Of a DNA stretch of 64,000 bases, positions 30,640 to 42,200 are shown one piece after another. The first letter of the stretch is position 1; each line of letters opens with the position of its first letter. The notes beneath the pieces were generated by a model. The model worked only from the letters and a program-made list of their open reading frames with translations, was not told where the DNA came from and ran no database searches. Source of the stretch: Aplectana chamaeleonis (lineage: Eukaryota > Nematoda > Chromadorea > Rhabditida > Cosmocercidae); assembly GCA_029168955.1 (NCBI GenBank), contig JAPDOI010001847.1, positions 62,001-126,000 of the forward strand, read 5' to 3'. The position numbers and the translations under genes were made by a program.

Positions 30640-30922
30640 TACTGTGCTTATCGGGGCCAAATTCCGGTCCGCATTTGCGTCTCGACACGCTTCGTGGCCG
30701 CACGCGCTCGGGTCAGGCGGGGTTCCAGCGCCAGAGTCGACTCGATGTGGCTTTTTTATTCAATTTTCTTCAATCTTCCTTAGTTTCCAGCTTCCAAAAC
30801 CCACCTAGAGTCAGCAGATCGGCGGCTGCGGCACTGGAAGCTCTTCTGACTAGGGCGCTTGCGGCCGCAAAGCGTGTCGAGACGCAATTGCGGACCGGAA
30901 TTTGGCCCAGATAAGCACAGTA
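30640..30922 (+). mobile_element. 283-bp TA-flanked MITE, copy 2
   Basis: TA at 30640-30641 and 30921-30922, ends CTGTGCTTATC. Same length as copy 1 (28453-28735) and in the opposite orientation. Its left end directly abuts the hAT target duplication. Confidence 0.87.
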
Positions 30923-30936
30923 TACTGCTTGAACAA

Positions 30937-31045
30937 TACCGCCCACGACTTTGGGAAAAACAGCGTTTTCGGCGCTTTTTTGCGCCACAAAACGCCGCTT
31001 TGTAATAACTTCGTTCGAAGTGGTCCGTTTGTGGTGCTAGGGGCA
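30937..31045 (+). repeat. Dispersed repeat, second copy
   Basis: ACAATACCGCCCACGACTTTGG through AACTTCGTTCGAAGTGGTCC matches 16628-16745 in the same orientation. It directly abuts the 5' truncation point of CR1-like copy B. Confidence 0.75.
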
Positions 31046-32925
31046 CATTGTCGAATCGTTACTCTAGCCCGGAAGCTAAATTTCCAGAAACTTCACATAT
31101 TTATTCCGAAGGTTCCCTTTCTGACTTCAATTTTGCTCCACTATTTCCATTTTGGAATGATGAAACATCTAACAGACGATGTTGTCGTGTGAGTACAACT
31201 TTTGAAACAAGTACGCTTCCTATTCTTGAATTCCCTCAAATGCAGGACTCCATCTGGTTCCACCGCGATACAATCCTAGAACATTTAGCTGAATGGCCCA
31301 ATTCATATTCTCTAACCCCGGACAATATCCCACTTGTCTTTGTTAAAAAAAAGTTGCTGCTGAAATTGCTGGCCCCCTTGAAACTATCATCAATCTCTGC
31401 TTTATGCGCGCTGAAATACCCGAGAAATGTACACAATCCCTCATTATTCCACTCCCTAAAAAGCCACCCTACAATCAGCCTTCAAACTACCGTCCAATAA
31501 GCATTACGTCCGTTTTTTGCCGTATTTTCGAGAAAATACTCAAAAAAACAATCGTTAAACATCTCGATGAGATTAGAATAATTCCTGACGAACAACACGG
31601 TTTTCGTAAAGAAGGTTCTACGACAACTCTCATGTTAGATGCGCTGAATGACTGGACTCGAATTATGGATCAAGATCACTCTGTCGATGTTGTTTACTTC
31701 GATTTCGAAAAAGCCTTTGATAAGGCACCCCATAAAAAACTTATTGAGCAGCTAGAAGTAATCGGGCTCCATCCCAGGATAGTTCGTTGGCTGGAAGAAT
31801 TTTTGACACATCGGAACTTTCGTGTCATAGTCAAAGGCCAATTACCTTCGCTCAGGACAGCAAAGAGCGGAGTTCCTCATGGATCAGTTTTATTTCCTAT
31901 TCTGTTCAATATTTATACAAGGAAAATACCAAGCATCATAAATATCCATGGAGTCACATGCAAGGCGTTTGCTGATGACTTGAAAGTTTATAAAAGCATT
32001 GCGAGCCAGGAAGACGTTAGAGCAATGCAGGCGGCCATAAGTTCAATACATGAATGGTCTCAGCATTGGAACCTCCCCCTGGCCAAACAAAAAACGAAAA
32101 GTTTACACCTGGGTAAAAATAATGGGGAAAATATATACAACATCGGTGGCGTTAAAATCTCTCAGGTTTCTGAAATCCGAGACCTCGGCTTTCAAATATC
32201 GCAAAATCTTGATTTTGATACACATTGTAAGAACATTGCTAGTAATGCTACTCAAAAGGTATGTAACCTTTTCAGATGTTTATCATCCACAGATCCCAAA
32301 ACGCTCCTTAAAGCCTATCAGGCCATTATTGGAGTACGGTACACCAGTTTTCCACCCCATAAAAGCAAAGCATACTCTAATGTTAGAAAAAGTTCAAAAT
32401 AGCTTTACAAGGAAATTGTTTCTGAGAACAGGAAGGTTTACCTACTCAGTACCTGAAAACGCAGTGCGGAATTCACAACTGGGCCTAGAATCACTTTCTC
32501 ACAGACGGAAGAAGCAAGATTTAATCATGTCGTATAAAATCCTTAACAATTTTGTTCATCTTGATGCAACTAAGTTTCCCCTCTTAAAGAATCCATAACT
32601 CGAGGTCCCACGTTCAAAATTCAAATACCTCGGGCTAAGCTTTCGGTAAGGGCCAACTCGTTCGTATGCCGAGCCGGTTCCGAGTACACCAAACTTAGTA
32701 AGCGTCTCGAAATTCCTAGTAAATTCACTAGCTTTCTAAGGATTGTGAACAGGTTTCTGTCGAGCAAATAGGTTGTCCCCAAAACTTTGTCCACTTCACT
32801 GAGGTTTTTTTTTCTCACCAATGTGTTCGTTTGACAATTGCCTTGTTTGCGAAAACGCTCTTGCCTTGTTTTAGATTTATGATCGTTTTTGTTTTTTTAT
32901 TCATCTGTTTTGATTATTATTATTA
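31046..32925 (+). mobile_element. CR1-like retrotransposon, copy B
   Basis: Plus-strand twin of 23797-25669, with the same 5' breakpoint and the same ATTATTATTAT tail (32912-32926). By eye the two differ at only a few positions over ~1.87 kb. The satellite flank begins immediately after its tail. Confidence 0.88.
31195..32598 (+). pseudogene. CR1-like reverse transcriptase, copy B
   Basis: 31195-31350 reads as in copy A until two extra As in the tract after LVFVKK shift the frame. 31404-32402 is one long frame with NYRPISITSVF, DEQHGFRKEGST, motif A VVYFDFEKAFDKAPH, motif B SGVPHGSVLFPILF and motif C FADDLKVYKS. Here the APHKK A-tract is intact, unlike copy A. The shift after KAYQAIIG is shared with copy A, and TPVFHPIKAKHTLMLEKVQ continues in the next frame to a stop at about 32598. 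No endonuclease. Confidence 0.87.
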
Positions 32926-33239
32926 TACTAGTGACCCTTCGGGTCCCTAGCCCGTGGCAGCCACGTGACATGAAGGCGCGTGCCCCCTGGCAGTAGTACA
33001 GCTGCGCATTTTGAAAAACGAGCAGACAGACACGAAAGCATTTGAACTCTTAAATGTTTCAAATTCTTCAATCAACCTGCGTTCATAGGTGGTGGCACGC
33101 AATGACGACACGTATAACTTGCACACCCGTACCTTTCCGCCGTCGCCCTCTGGCGCCGGTCATTTCTCGCTTACACCCAAAATGGCTACCGTTTCACTTA
33201 ACTCTTAGCAGAGCAGCGAGGCTTTGTGAAACGGAAGTC
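32926..33239. other. Junction between LINE tail and satellite
   Basis: Contains a near-perfect inverted repeat CTAGTGACCC-TTC-GGGTCCCTAG at 32928-32950, with the same TTC loop as the satellite stems. It is followed by ~280 bases of moderately GC-rich unique sequence. No gene recognised. Confidence 0.5.
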
Positions 33240-36200
33240 CAACTTCGTCGTCTCCGGCTTTGCTGGCTGCCCTCCCATGTATTCGTTCAGCTTCGCCAGG
33301 CTGATGACCCTTTGCCGGCACGCTCCCTCTACCTAGTATTTGTTCCTTCGCCGACGATAAATTGACCTTGCCAGCCACCCTCGTGTAGTATTCGTTCGAC
33401 TTCGCCAGCAACACTCCGTATAATATTCGTTCGGCTTCGCCAGCCACCTCCGTCTAGAGTAGTATTCGCTCGTCTCCGCCGGAACGATGGGCCGGCCGTC
33501 GACCCTTCCTCTACGCGGTATTCGTTCAGCTTCGCCGAACGATGGGCCGGCTTTCCGGCCGCCACTCCGCGTCTACGTAGTATTCGTTCGGCTTCGCCTA
33601 AGGATTGTGCCGGCTACCAGCCACCCTCGTGTAGTAGTCGTTCGGTTTCGCCAGCCACCTCGTGTAGTATTCGTTCGGCTTCGCCAAACCCTCCATGTGA
33701 TTTTGTTCGGCTCCGCGAACGGTAAACCAGCTTCGCCGGCACCCTCCCCTCTAGGTAGTATTCGCTCGTCTCCGCCGAACGATGAATCGGCTGTGACTCC
33801 CTTCCTCTACGCAGTATTCTCGTTCAGCTTCGCCGAACGTTGGAGCCCTTCGCCGGCAACCCTCGATATGATATTCGTTCGGCCTTGCCGAACGAAGAGC
33901 CCTTCGCCGACCCCTCCTCTACATTGTATTCGCTCGGCTTCGCCGACCCCTCCCTTTACGAGGTATTCGTTCGCTACGGAACGATGGGCCGGCTTCGCCG
34001 GCCACCCTCCTCTAGCTAGTATTCGTTTTGGCTCCACCAGAGCGAGTGGGCCCGCCGCCGGCCACCCTCCTCGGTGCAGTATTCGTTCGGCTTTGCCGAA
34101 CGAGAGAACCCTTCGCCGACCCCTCCTCTACATTGTATTCGCTCCCGGCCATGGCCCTCCTTTACGAGGTATTCGTTCCGGCTTCAGCCAGAACGATGGG
34201 CCGCTTTGCCGGCCACGCTCCCCTCTACCTAGTATTCGTTCTGGCTTCGCCCAGAACTGATAGACCGACACTTCGCCAGCCACCCCTCGTGAATTAGTAT
34301 TCCGTTCGGCTTCGCCGGCGCAACAGCCTCCATGTAATATTCGTTCGGCTTCGCCGGCCACCCCTCCGTCTAGAGTAGTATTCGCTCGTCTCCGCCGAAC
34401 AGATGGGCCGGCTTCGTCGACCCCTCTCTCATTGTATTCGCTCCTACGCCGACCCACTCCCCGTATTCGTTCAGCTTCGCCGAGACGATGGGCCAGCTTT
34501 TCCGGCCGCACCTCCGTCTACGTAGTATTCGTTCGGCTTCGCCTAAGGATGTGCCGGCTTCGCCAGCCATGCCCCTTCCTCCTACGGGTAGTAGTCGTTC
34601 GGTTTTCGGCCAGCCACCCCTCGATGTAGTATTCGTTCGGCTTCATAGCCGACCCCTCCATAGCTGATTTTTGTTCGGCTCCCGCCGAACGATAAGGCCA
34701 ACTACGCCGGCCACCCTCCCTCTAGGTAGTATTCGGCTCGTCTCCGCCGAACGATGGGCCGGCTAGCGCCGACTCCCTTCCTCTACGCAGTATTCGTTCA
34801 GCTTCGCCGAACGATGGCGCCAACTTCGCCGGCAACCCTCGATGTAGTATTCGTTCGGCCTTGCCGAACGAAGGAGCCAACTTCGCCGACCCCCCTCCCT
34901 CTACATTAATAATATTCGCTCGGCGCGCCGACCACTCCCTTTACGAGGTATTCGTTCGGCTTCTACAGAACGATGGGCCCGGCTTCGCCGGCCACCCCTC
35001 CCCTCTAGCTAGTATTCGTTTGGCTCCACCAAACGAGCGAGTGGGCCCGCTTCGCCGGCCACCCTCCCTCAGTGCAGTATTCGTTCGGCTTTTGCCGAGC
35101 AGAGAAGACCGGCTTTCGCCGACCCCCTCCTCTACATTGTATTCGCTCGGCTTCGCCGGCCCCCTCCCCTTTACGAGGTATTCGTTCGGCTTCACAGAAC
35201 GATGGGCCGGCTTCGCCGGCCACCCTCCCTCTAGCTAGTATTCGTTTGGCTCCACGCAAACGATGGAGCCCGCTTCGCCGGCCACCCTCCCCTCTAGTTA
35301 GTATTCGTTTGGCTCCACCAAACGATGGGGCCCGACTTCGCCGGCCACCTCCCTCTAGGTAGTATTCGCCCGTCTCCGCCGAACGATGGGCCGGCTTCGT
35401 CGACCCACTTCCTCTACGCAGTATTCGTTCGGCTTCGCCGAAAGATAAGCCAGCTTCGCCCGACCACCCTCCGTACGTAGTATTCGTTTGGCTTCGCCGA
35501 ACAGAGGGCCGGCTTCGCCGACCCCTCTACGCCTTGTATTCGCTCGGCTTCGCCGACCCCTCCCCTTTACGTGGTATTCGTTCGGCTTCTACAGAACGAT
35601 GGGCCGCAACTTCGCCGACCACCCTCTCTCTAGAGTAGTATTCGCCCGTCTCACGCCGAACGATGGGGCCCGGCCCTTCGCCGACCCCTTCCTCTACGCA
35701 GTCTTCTGTTCGGTCGGCTTCACCAGAACGATGGGCCGGCTTCGCCGGCCACCCATCCCCTCTAGCTAGTATTCGTTTGGCTCCGCCGAACGATGGGCCA
35801 GCTTCGCCGGCCACCCTCCCCTCTAGGTAGTATTCGCTCGTCTCCGCCGAACGATAGGCCGGCTTCGCCGACCCCCTTCCTCTACGCAGTATTCGTTCCA
35901 GCTTCGCCGAACGATGGGCCAACCTTCGCCACGGCCACCCTCCGTGCCAGTATTCGTTCGGCTTCGCCGGAGCAGAAGGAGCCAGCTTCGCGCGACCCCT
36001 CTCTCTACATTGTAATATTCGCTCGGCTTCGCCGACACTCCCTTTACGTGGTATTCGTTCGGCTTTCACAAAACGATGAGCCGGCTTCGCCGGCCACCCC
36101 TCCCCTCTAGGTAGTATTCGCTCGTCTCCGCCGAACCAATGAGGCCGGCTTCGCCGACCCGCTTCACTCTACACGCAGTATTCGTTCGGCTTCTACGCCG

Positions 36201-39200
36201 AACGATGAGCCAGCTTCGCCGGCAACCCTCGATGTAGTATTCGTTCGGCTTCGCCGAAAAGATAGAGCCGGCTTCGCCGGCCACCCTCCGTGTATTATTC
36301 GTTCGGCTTGGCCGAACTGAAGGCCAACTTCGCCGACCCCTCTCTCTACATTGTATTCGCTCGGCTTCGCCGACCCCTCCCCTCTAGGTAGTATTCGTTC
36401 CGGCTTCACCCGGGAACGATGGGCCCGGCTTCGCCGGCCACCCTCCCTCTAAGCTAGTATTCGTTTGGCTCCGCACCGAACGATGGGCCAAGCTTCGCCG
36501 GCCACCCTCCCCTCTACGCAGTATTCGCCCGTCTCCGCCGAACGATGGAGCCCTCCCTATTACTGCGTACTATTCGTTCGGCTTCGCCGACCCCCTTCAC
36601 TCTACGCCAGTATTCGTTCGGCTTCGCCGAAAGATGGGCCGGCTTCGCCGCGCCACCCTCCAAATGTAGTATTCGTTTGGCTTCGCTTCGAACAGATGGA
36701 GCCAGCTTCGCCCGGCCACCTCTCTCCTACATTGTATTCGCTCGGCTTTACGCCGACCACCCTCCATCGTGGTATTCGTTCCGGCTTCACAGAACGATGG
36801 GCCGCTTCGCCAGCCACCTCTCTACTACATTAGTATTCGCCCCGTCTCGCCGAACGATGGGTCGCCACGACCTCTCACTCTACGTGGTATTCGTTCAGTC
36901 GGCTTCACGGAACGATGGGCCGGCTTTCGCCCGGCACCACCATCCCCTCTAGCTAGTATTCGTTTGGCTCCACCGAACGATGGGCCGGCTTCGCCGGCCA
37001 CCCCTCCCTCTAGGTAGTATTCGCTCGTCTCCGCCGAACGATGGGCCGGCTTCGCCGGACCCCTTCCTCTACCGCAGTATTCGTTCGGCTTCGCCGAACG
37101 ATGCGGGGCCAGCTTCGCCGGCCACCCTCCGTGTAGTATTCGTTCGGCTTCGGCCGAACGAAGGATGCCAGCTTCCGCCAACCCCCTCTCTCTACATTGT
37201 ATTCGCTCGGCTTCGCCGATTCCCCCTCCCTTTACGTGGTATTCGTTCGGCTTCACAAAACGATGGGCCGGCTTCGCCGGCGCCGCCCTCCCTCTAGGTA
37301 GTATTCGCTCGTCTCCGCCGAACGATGGGCCGGCTTCGCCGGACCCCTTCCTCTACGCAGTATTCGTTCAGCTACCACCGCCGAAAACGATGGAGGCCAG
37401 CTTCGTAACCGGCAGCCCTCAGTGATGTCGTTCGGCTTAGCCGAGGAACGAAGGGCCTTCGCCATTTTCCTCTACAATGTATTCGCTCGGCTTTGCCGAC
37501 CCCTCCCTTACGTAGTATTCGTTCGGCTTCGCCGAAAGATGAGCCAGCTTCGCCGGCCACCCTCACCCTCTAACTAGTATTCGTTCGGCTTAGCCGAACG
37601 AAGGGCCAGCTTCGCCGACCCGCCTCTCTCTACATTGTATTCGCTCGGCTTCGCCGAACATTGAGCCCTCCCTCTAGGTAGTATTCGTTCGGCTTCCACA
37701 TCACTCCATGTGATTTTTGTTTTGGCTTCGCCGAACGATGGGCCAACGCTTCGCCGGCCACCCAGCTCGTGTAGTAGTCGTTCGGCCCTTCGCCAGCCCT
37801 CGTGTAATGTATTCGTTCGGCTTCGCCGGCCACCCTCCATGTGATATTCGTTCGGCTCCCGCCAAACGATGGACCAGCTTCGCCGACCCTCTTTCTCACC
37901 GTGGTATTCGTTCGGCTTCGCCAGAACGAAGGGCCAGCCCTCCTCTACATTGCTATATTCGCTCGCTTTGCCGACCCTCTCCGCCCCACGTGGTATTCGT
38001 TCAGCTTGACCCAGAACGATGGGCCGGCTTCGCCGGCCACCTTCCCTCTAGCTAGTATTCGTTTGGCTCCGCGAACGATGGGCCCGGCTTCGCCGGCCAC
38101 CCTCGTGGTATTCGCTCGTCTCCACGCCGAACGATGGGCCGGCTTCGCCGACCCTTCCTCTACACGCAGTATTCGTTCGGCTACAGCCGAACGATGGGTC
38201 GGCTTTCGCCGGCAACCTCGGTGCTCAGTATTCGTTCGGCTTCGCCGAAAGATGGAGCCGGCTTCGCCCGGCGACCCTCCGTGTAGTATTCGTTCGGCCT
38301 CCGCGGAAACGAAGGACCGGCTTCGCCGACCCCTCTATCTACATTGTATTCGCTCGGCCGCCGGCCCTCCCTTTTACGTGGTAATCGTTCGGCTTTTGCA
38401 AAACGATGGTGGCTTCGCCGATGCCTCCTCGTGAAACATTTGCTCGTCTCCGCCGAACGCGCGTGGGCCGGCTTCGCCGGCTGCACCCTCCCCTCTAGGT
38501 AGTATTCGCCCCGTCTCCGCCGAAAAACGATGGGCCGGCTTCGCCGACCCCCTTCCTCTACGCAGTATTCGTTCGACTTCGCCCCGAACGATAGGCCAGC
38601 TTCGCCGACCCCTTCCTCTACAATGTATTCGCTCGGCACGACCCCTCCCTTTACGTGGTATTCGTTTGGCTTCGCCGAACAGATGACCGCTTCGCCGACC
38701 CCTCTACATTGTATTCGCTCGCGGCTTCGCCGGCCACCCTCCTCTAACGTGGTATTCGTTCAGCTTCACCGAAACGATGGGCCCGCTTCGCCAGCCACCC
38801 CTCTCTCTACGCAGTATTCGTTCGGCTTCGCCGAGCATTGGAGCCACCTCCCTGTACGATTTTCTTCGGGCCCAGCTATCCGACCTCACTCCCTCTACAT
38901 GATCTTCGTTCCGGTCGGCTTCCTTTGACAGATGGTGAACTTCGCCGGCCGCATAAATGTAGTATTCGCTTCGACGTAAAACGATGGTATCGCATCCACC
39001 TTCCCGTGTATTCGTTCGGCTTCGCCGAAGGTGATGGGCCGCCTTCGCCGGCCACCTCCCGTCTAGGTAGTATTCGTTCGGCTCCGCCGAACGAAGGGCC
39101 AGCTTCGCCGACCCCTTCCTCTACATTGTATTCGCTCGCTTCGCCGAGCGACCAGACCCTTTTGCCACCCTCCTTACCAGTATTCGTTCGGCTTCACCGA

Positions 39201-42200
39201 ACGAATGGGCCGGCTTCGCCCCCTCTCTCTACATTGTATTCGCTCCTTCGCCGACCCTCCCCTCTAGCTAGTATTCGTTTGGCTTCACCGAACGATGGGC
39301 CGGCCGCCGGCCACCCTCCCTCTAGGTAGTATTCGCTCGTCTCCGCCGAACGATGGGCCGGCTTCGCCGACCCCCTTCCTCTACGCAGTATTCGTTCGGC
39401 TTCGCCGGAGAACGATGAGCCAGCTTCGCCGGCAACCCTCGGTGTAGTATTCGTTCAGCTTCGGCGAAAAAGATGGGCCAGCTTCGCCGGCCACCCTCCG
39501 TGTAGTATTCGTTCGGCCCCGGCCGAACGAGGACAGCTTCGCCGACCCTCTCTATCTACATTGTATTCGCTCAGCTTCGCCGACCCACTCCTTTACGTGG
39601 TATTCGGCTTTACCAGGAAGCAGTGGGCCGGCTATGACCGCCCTCCCTCTAGAGTAGTATTCGCTCGTCTCCGCCGAACGATGGGCCGGCCGCCGACCCT
39701 TCCTCTACGCAGTATTCGTTCCGGCTTCGCCGAAAAAGATGGGCCAGCCGCCCGGCCACCCTCCACGTCGGAAATATTCGTTCGGCTTCAGCCGGTGCTG
39801 AAGAGACCAGCTTCATGACCCTTCCTCTCTACAATGTATTCGCTCGGCTTTGCCGACCTCCTTACGTGGTATTAATTTCGGCTTCACAGGGCGATGAGTC
39901 GGCATCGCCGTACCCTCCCCTCTAGCTAGTATTCGTTTGGCTTCACCGAACGATGGGTGACTTCGCCGGCCACCCTTCCTCTACGCGATATTCGTTCGGC
40001 TTCGCCGAGCATTGAACCACCACTCCCTATTGCGTACTATTCGTTCCGGCTTCGCCGACCTCACTCCACATGTGATTTTGTTTGGCTTCATGAACGATGG
40101 GCCAGCTTCGCCGGCCGCAGCTCGTGTAATGTTCGTTCGGCCGCCGGGCATTAGGCCAGCTTCGCCGGCCGCACCTTTCTCTACGTATGTATTCGTTCGA
40201 AGCTTCGCCCAGAACGATGGAGCCGGCTTCGCCGGCCGCCCTCCGTCAGGTATTCGTTCGGCTTCGCCGGGCGAAGGAGCCAGCTTCGCCGACCCCTCCC
40301 TCTACGGTAATTGTATTCGCTCGGCTTCGCCGACCTCCTTGCACGTGGTATTCGTTCGGCTTGACGGAACGATGGGCCGGCTTCGCCGGCCACCTTCCCT
40401 CATTAACTAGTATTCGTTTTGCTCCGCAGAACGATGGAGCCGGCTTCGCCGGCCACCCTTCCTCTAGGTAGTGACCATTCGCTCGTGCTCCGCCGAACGC
40501 GATGGGCCGGCTTCGCCGACCTTCCTCTACGCAGTATTCGTTCGGCTACCACGCCGAAAGATGGGCCGGCTTCGCCGCGGCAACCACCTCCGTGTAGTAT
40601 TCGTTCGGCTTCGCCGAACAAAGGGCCAACTTCGCCGACCCCTCTCTCTACATTGCATATTCGCTCGGCTTCGCCGAATCTCCCTCCCTTTTACGTGGTA
40701 TTCGTTCGGCTTCCACAGAACGATGGGCCGGCTTCGCCAGCCAACCCTCTAGTTAGTATTCGTTTGGCTCACCAAACGATGGGCCCGCTTCGCCAAACCA
40801 CCCTCCTAAACCAGTATTCGCAACTCGTCTCCGCCGAACGATGGGCCGGCCATTCGCCGGCCACCGCTTCCTCTACCGCAGTATTCGTTCCTGGCTTCGC
40901 CGGAACTGATGGGCCAGCTTCGCCGGCAACCCTCAGTGTACGTATTCGTTCGGCTTCGCCCGAAAGATGGGCCGGCTTCGCCGGCCACCCTCCGTGTAGT
41001 ATTCGTTCGGCTTCTGCCGAACGATGGGCCAGCTTCTTGCCGACCCCTCCCTCTACATTGTATTCGCTCGGCTTCGCCGACCCCTCCCTTTACGTGGTAT
41101 TCGTTCGGCTTCACAGAACGATGGGCCGGCTTCGCCGGCCACCCTCCCTCTAGCTAGTATTCGTTTGGCTCCACCGAACGATGGGCCAGCTTCGCCGGCC
41201 ACCCTCCCTCTAAGTAGTATTCGCTCGTCTCCGCCGAACGATGGGCCGGCTTCGCCGACCCCTTCCTCTACGCAGTATTCGTTCGGCTTCGCCGGAACGA
41301 TGGGCCAGCTTCGCCGGCAACCCTCCTCTACGTAGTATTCGTTCGGCTTCGCCTAAAGATGGAGCCCAGCTTCGCCGGCAACCCGACCACCCTCTGTGTA
41401 GTATTCGTTCGGCTTCGCCGAACGAAGGCCAGCTTCGCCGACCCCTCTCTCTACATTGTATTCGCTCGGCTTCGCCGACCTCCCTTTACGTGGTATTCGT
41501 TCGGCTTCACAGAACGATGGGCCGGCTTCGCCGGCCACCCTCCCTCTAGTTAGTATTCGTTTGGCTCCGCCGAACGATGGGCCGCTTCGCCGGCCACCCT
41601 CTCTAGGTAGTATTCGCCCGTCTCCGCCGAACGATGGGCCGGCTTCGCCGACCCCCTTCCTCTACGCAGTCTTTGGTCGGCTTCCCCGGACGATGGGGCG
41701 GGTTCGCCGGGCACCCTCCTCTACGTAGTATTCGTTCGGCTTCGCCGAAGGATGGGCCGGCTTCGCCAGCCACCCCTCGTGTAGTCGTTCGGCTTCGCCA
41801 GCCACCCCTCGTGTAGTATTCGTTCGGCTTCGCCGACCACACTCCATGTGATATTCGTTCGGCTCCGCCGAACGATGGGCCAACTTCGCCGACCCCCCTT
41901 CCTCTACACGCAGTATTCGTTCGGCTTCGCCGAACGATGAGCCAACTTCGCCGGCCACCCTCCCGTGTAGTATTCGTTCGGCTTCGCCGAAAGATGGGCC
42001 GGCTTCGCCGGCCACCCTCCGTGGAGTATTCGTTCGGCTTCGCCGAACGAAGGGCCAGCTTCGCCGACCCCTCCTCTACATTGTATTCGCTCGGCTTTGC
42101 CGACCCCTCCCTTTACGTGGTATTCGTTTGGCTACAGAACGATGGGCCGGCTTCGCCGGCCACCCTCCCCTCTAGCTAGTATTCGTTTGGCTCCACCGAA

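Larger units (their letters stand above)
27929..30642. mobile_element. 2.7-kb hAT-like non-autonomous element
   Basis: Perfect terminal inverted repeats CAGGGGTGTGCGTAA at 27937-27951 and 30620-30634, followed inward by clustered GTAAATCGTAAA subterminal repeats (27970-28040 and 30520-30620). The flanking octamers ATGCATAT (27929-27936) and ATGCATAC (30635-30642) match at seven of eight, as expected for an aged hAT 8-bp duplication. No transposase was found. The interior is a pile of smaller elements (28101, 28453, 28782, 29550). Confidence 0.8.
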
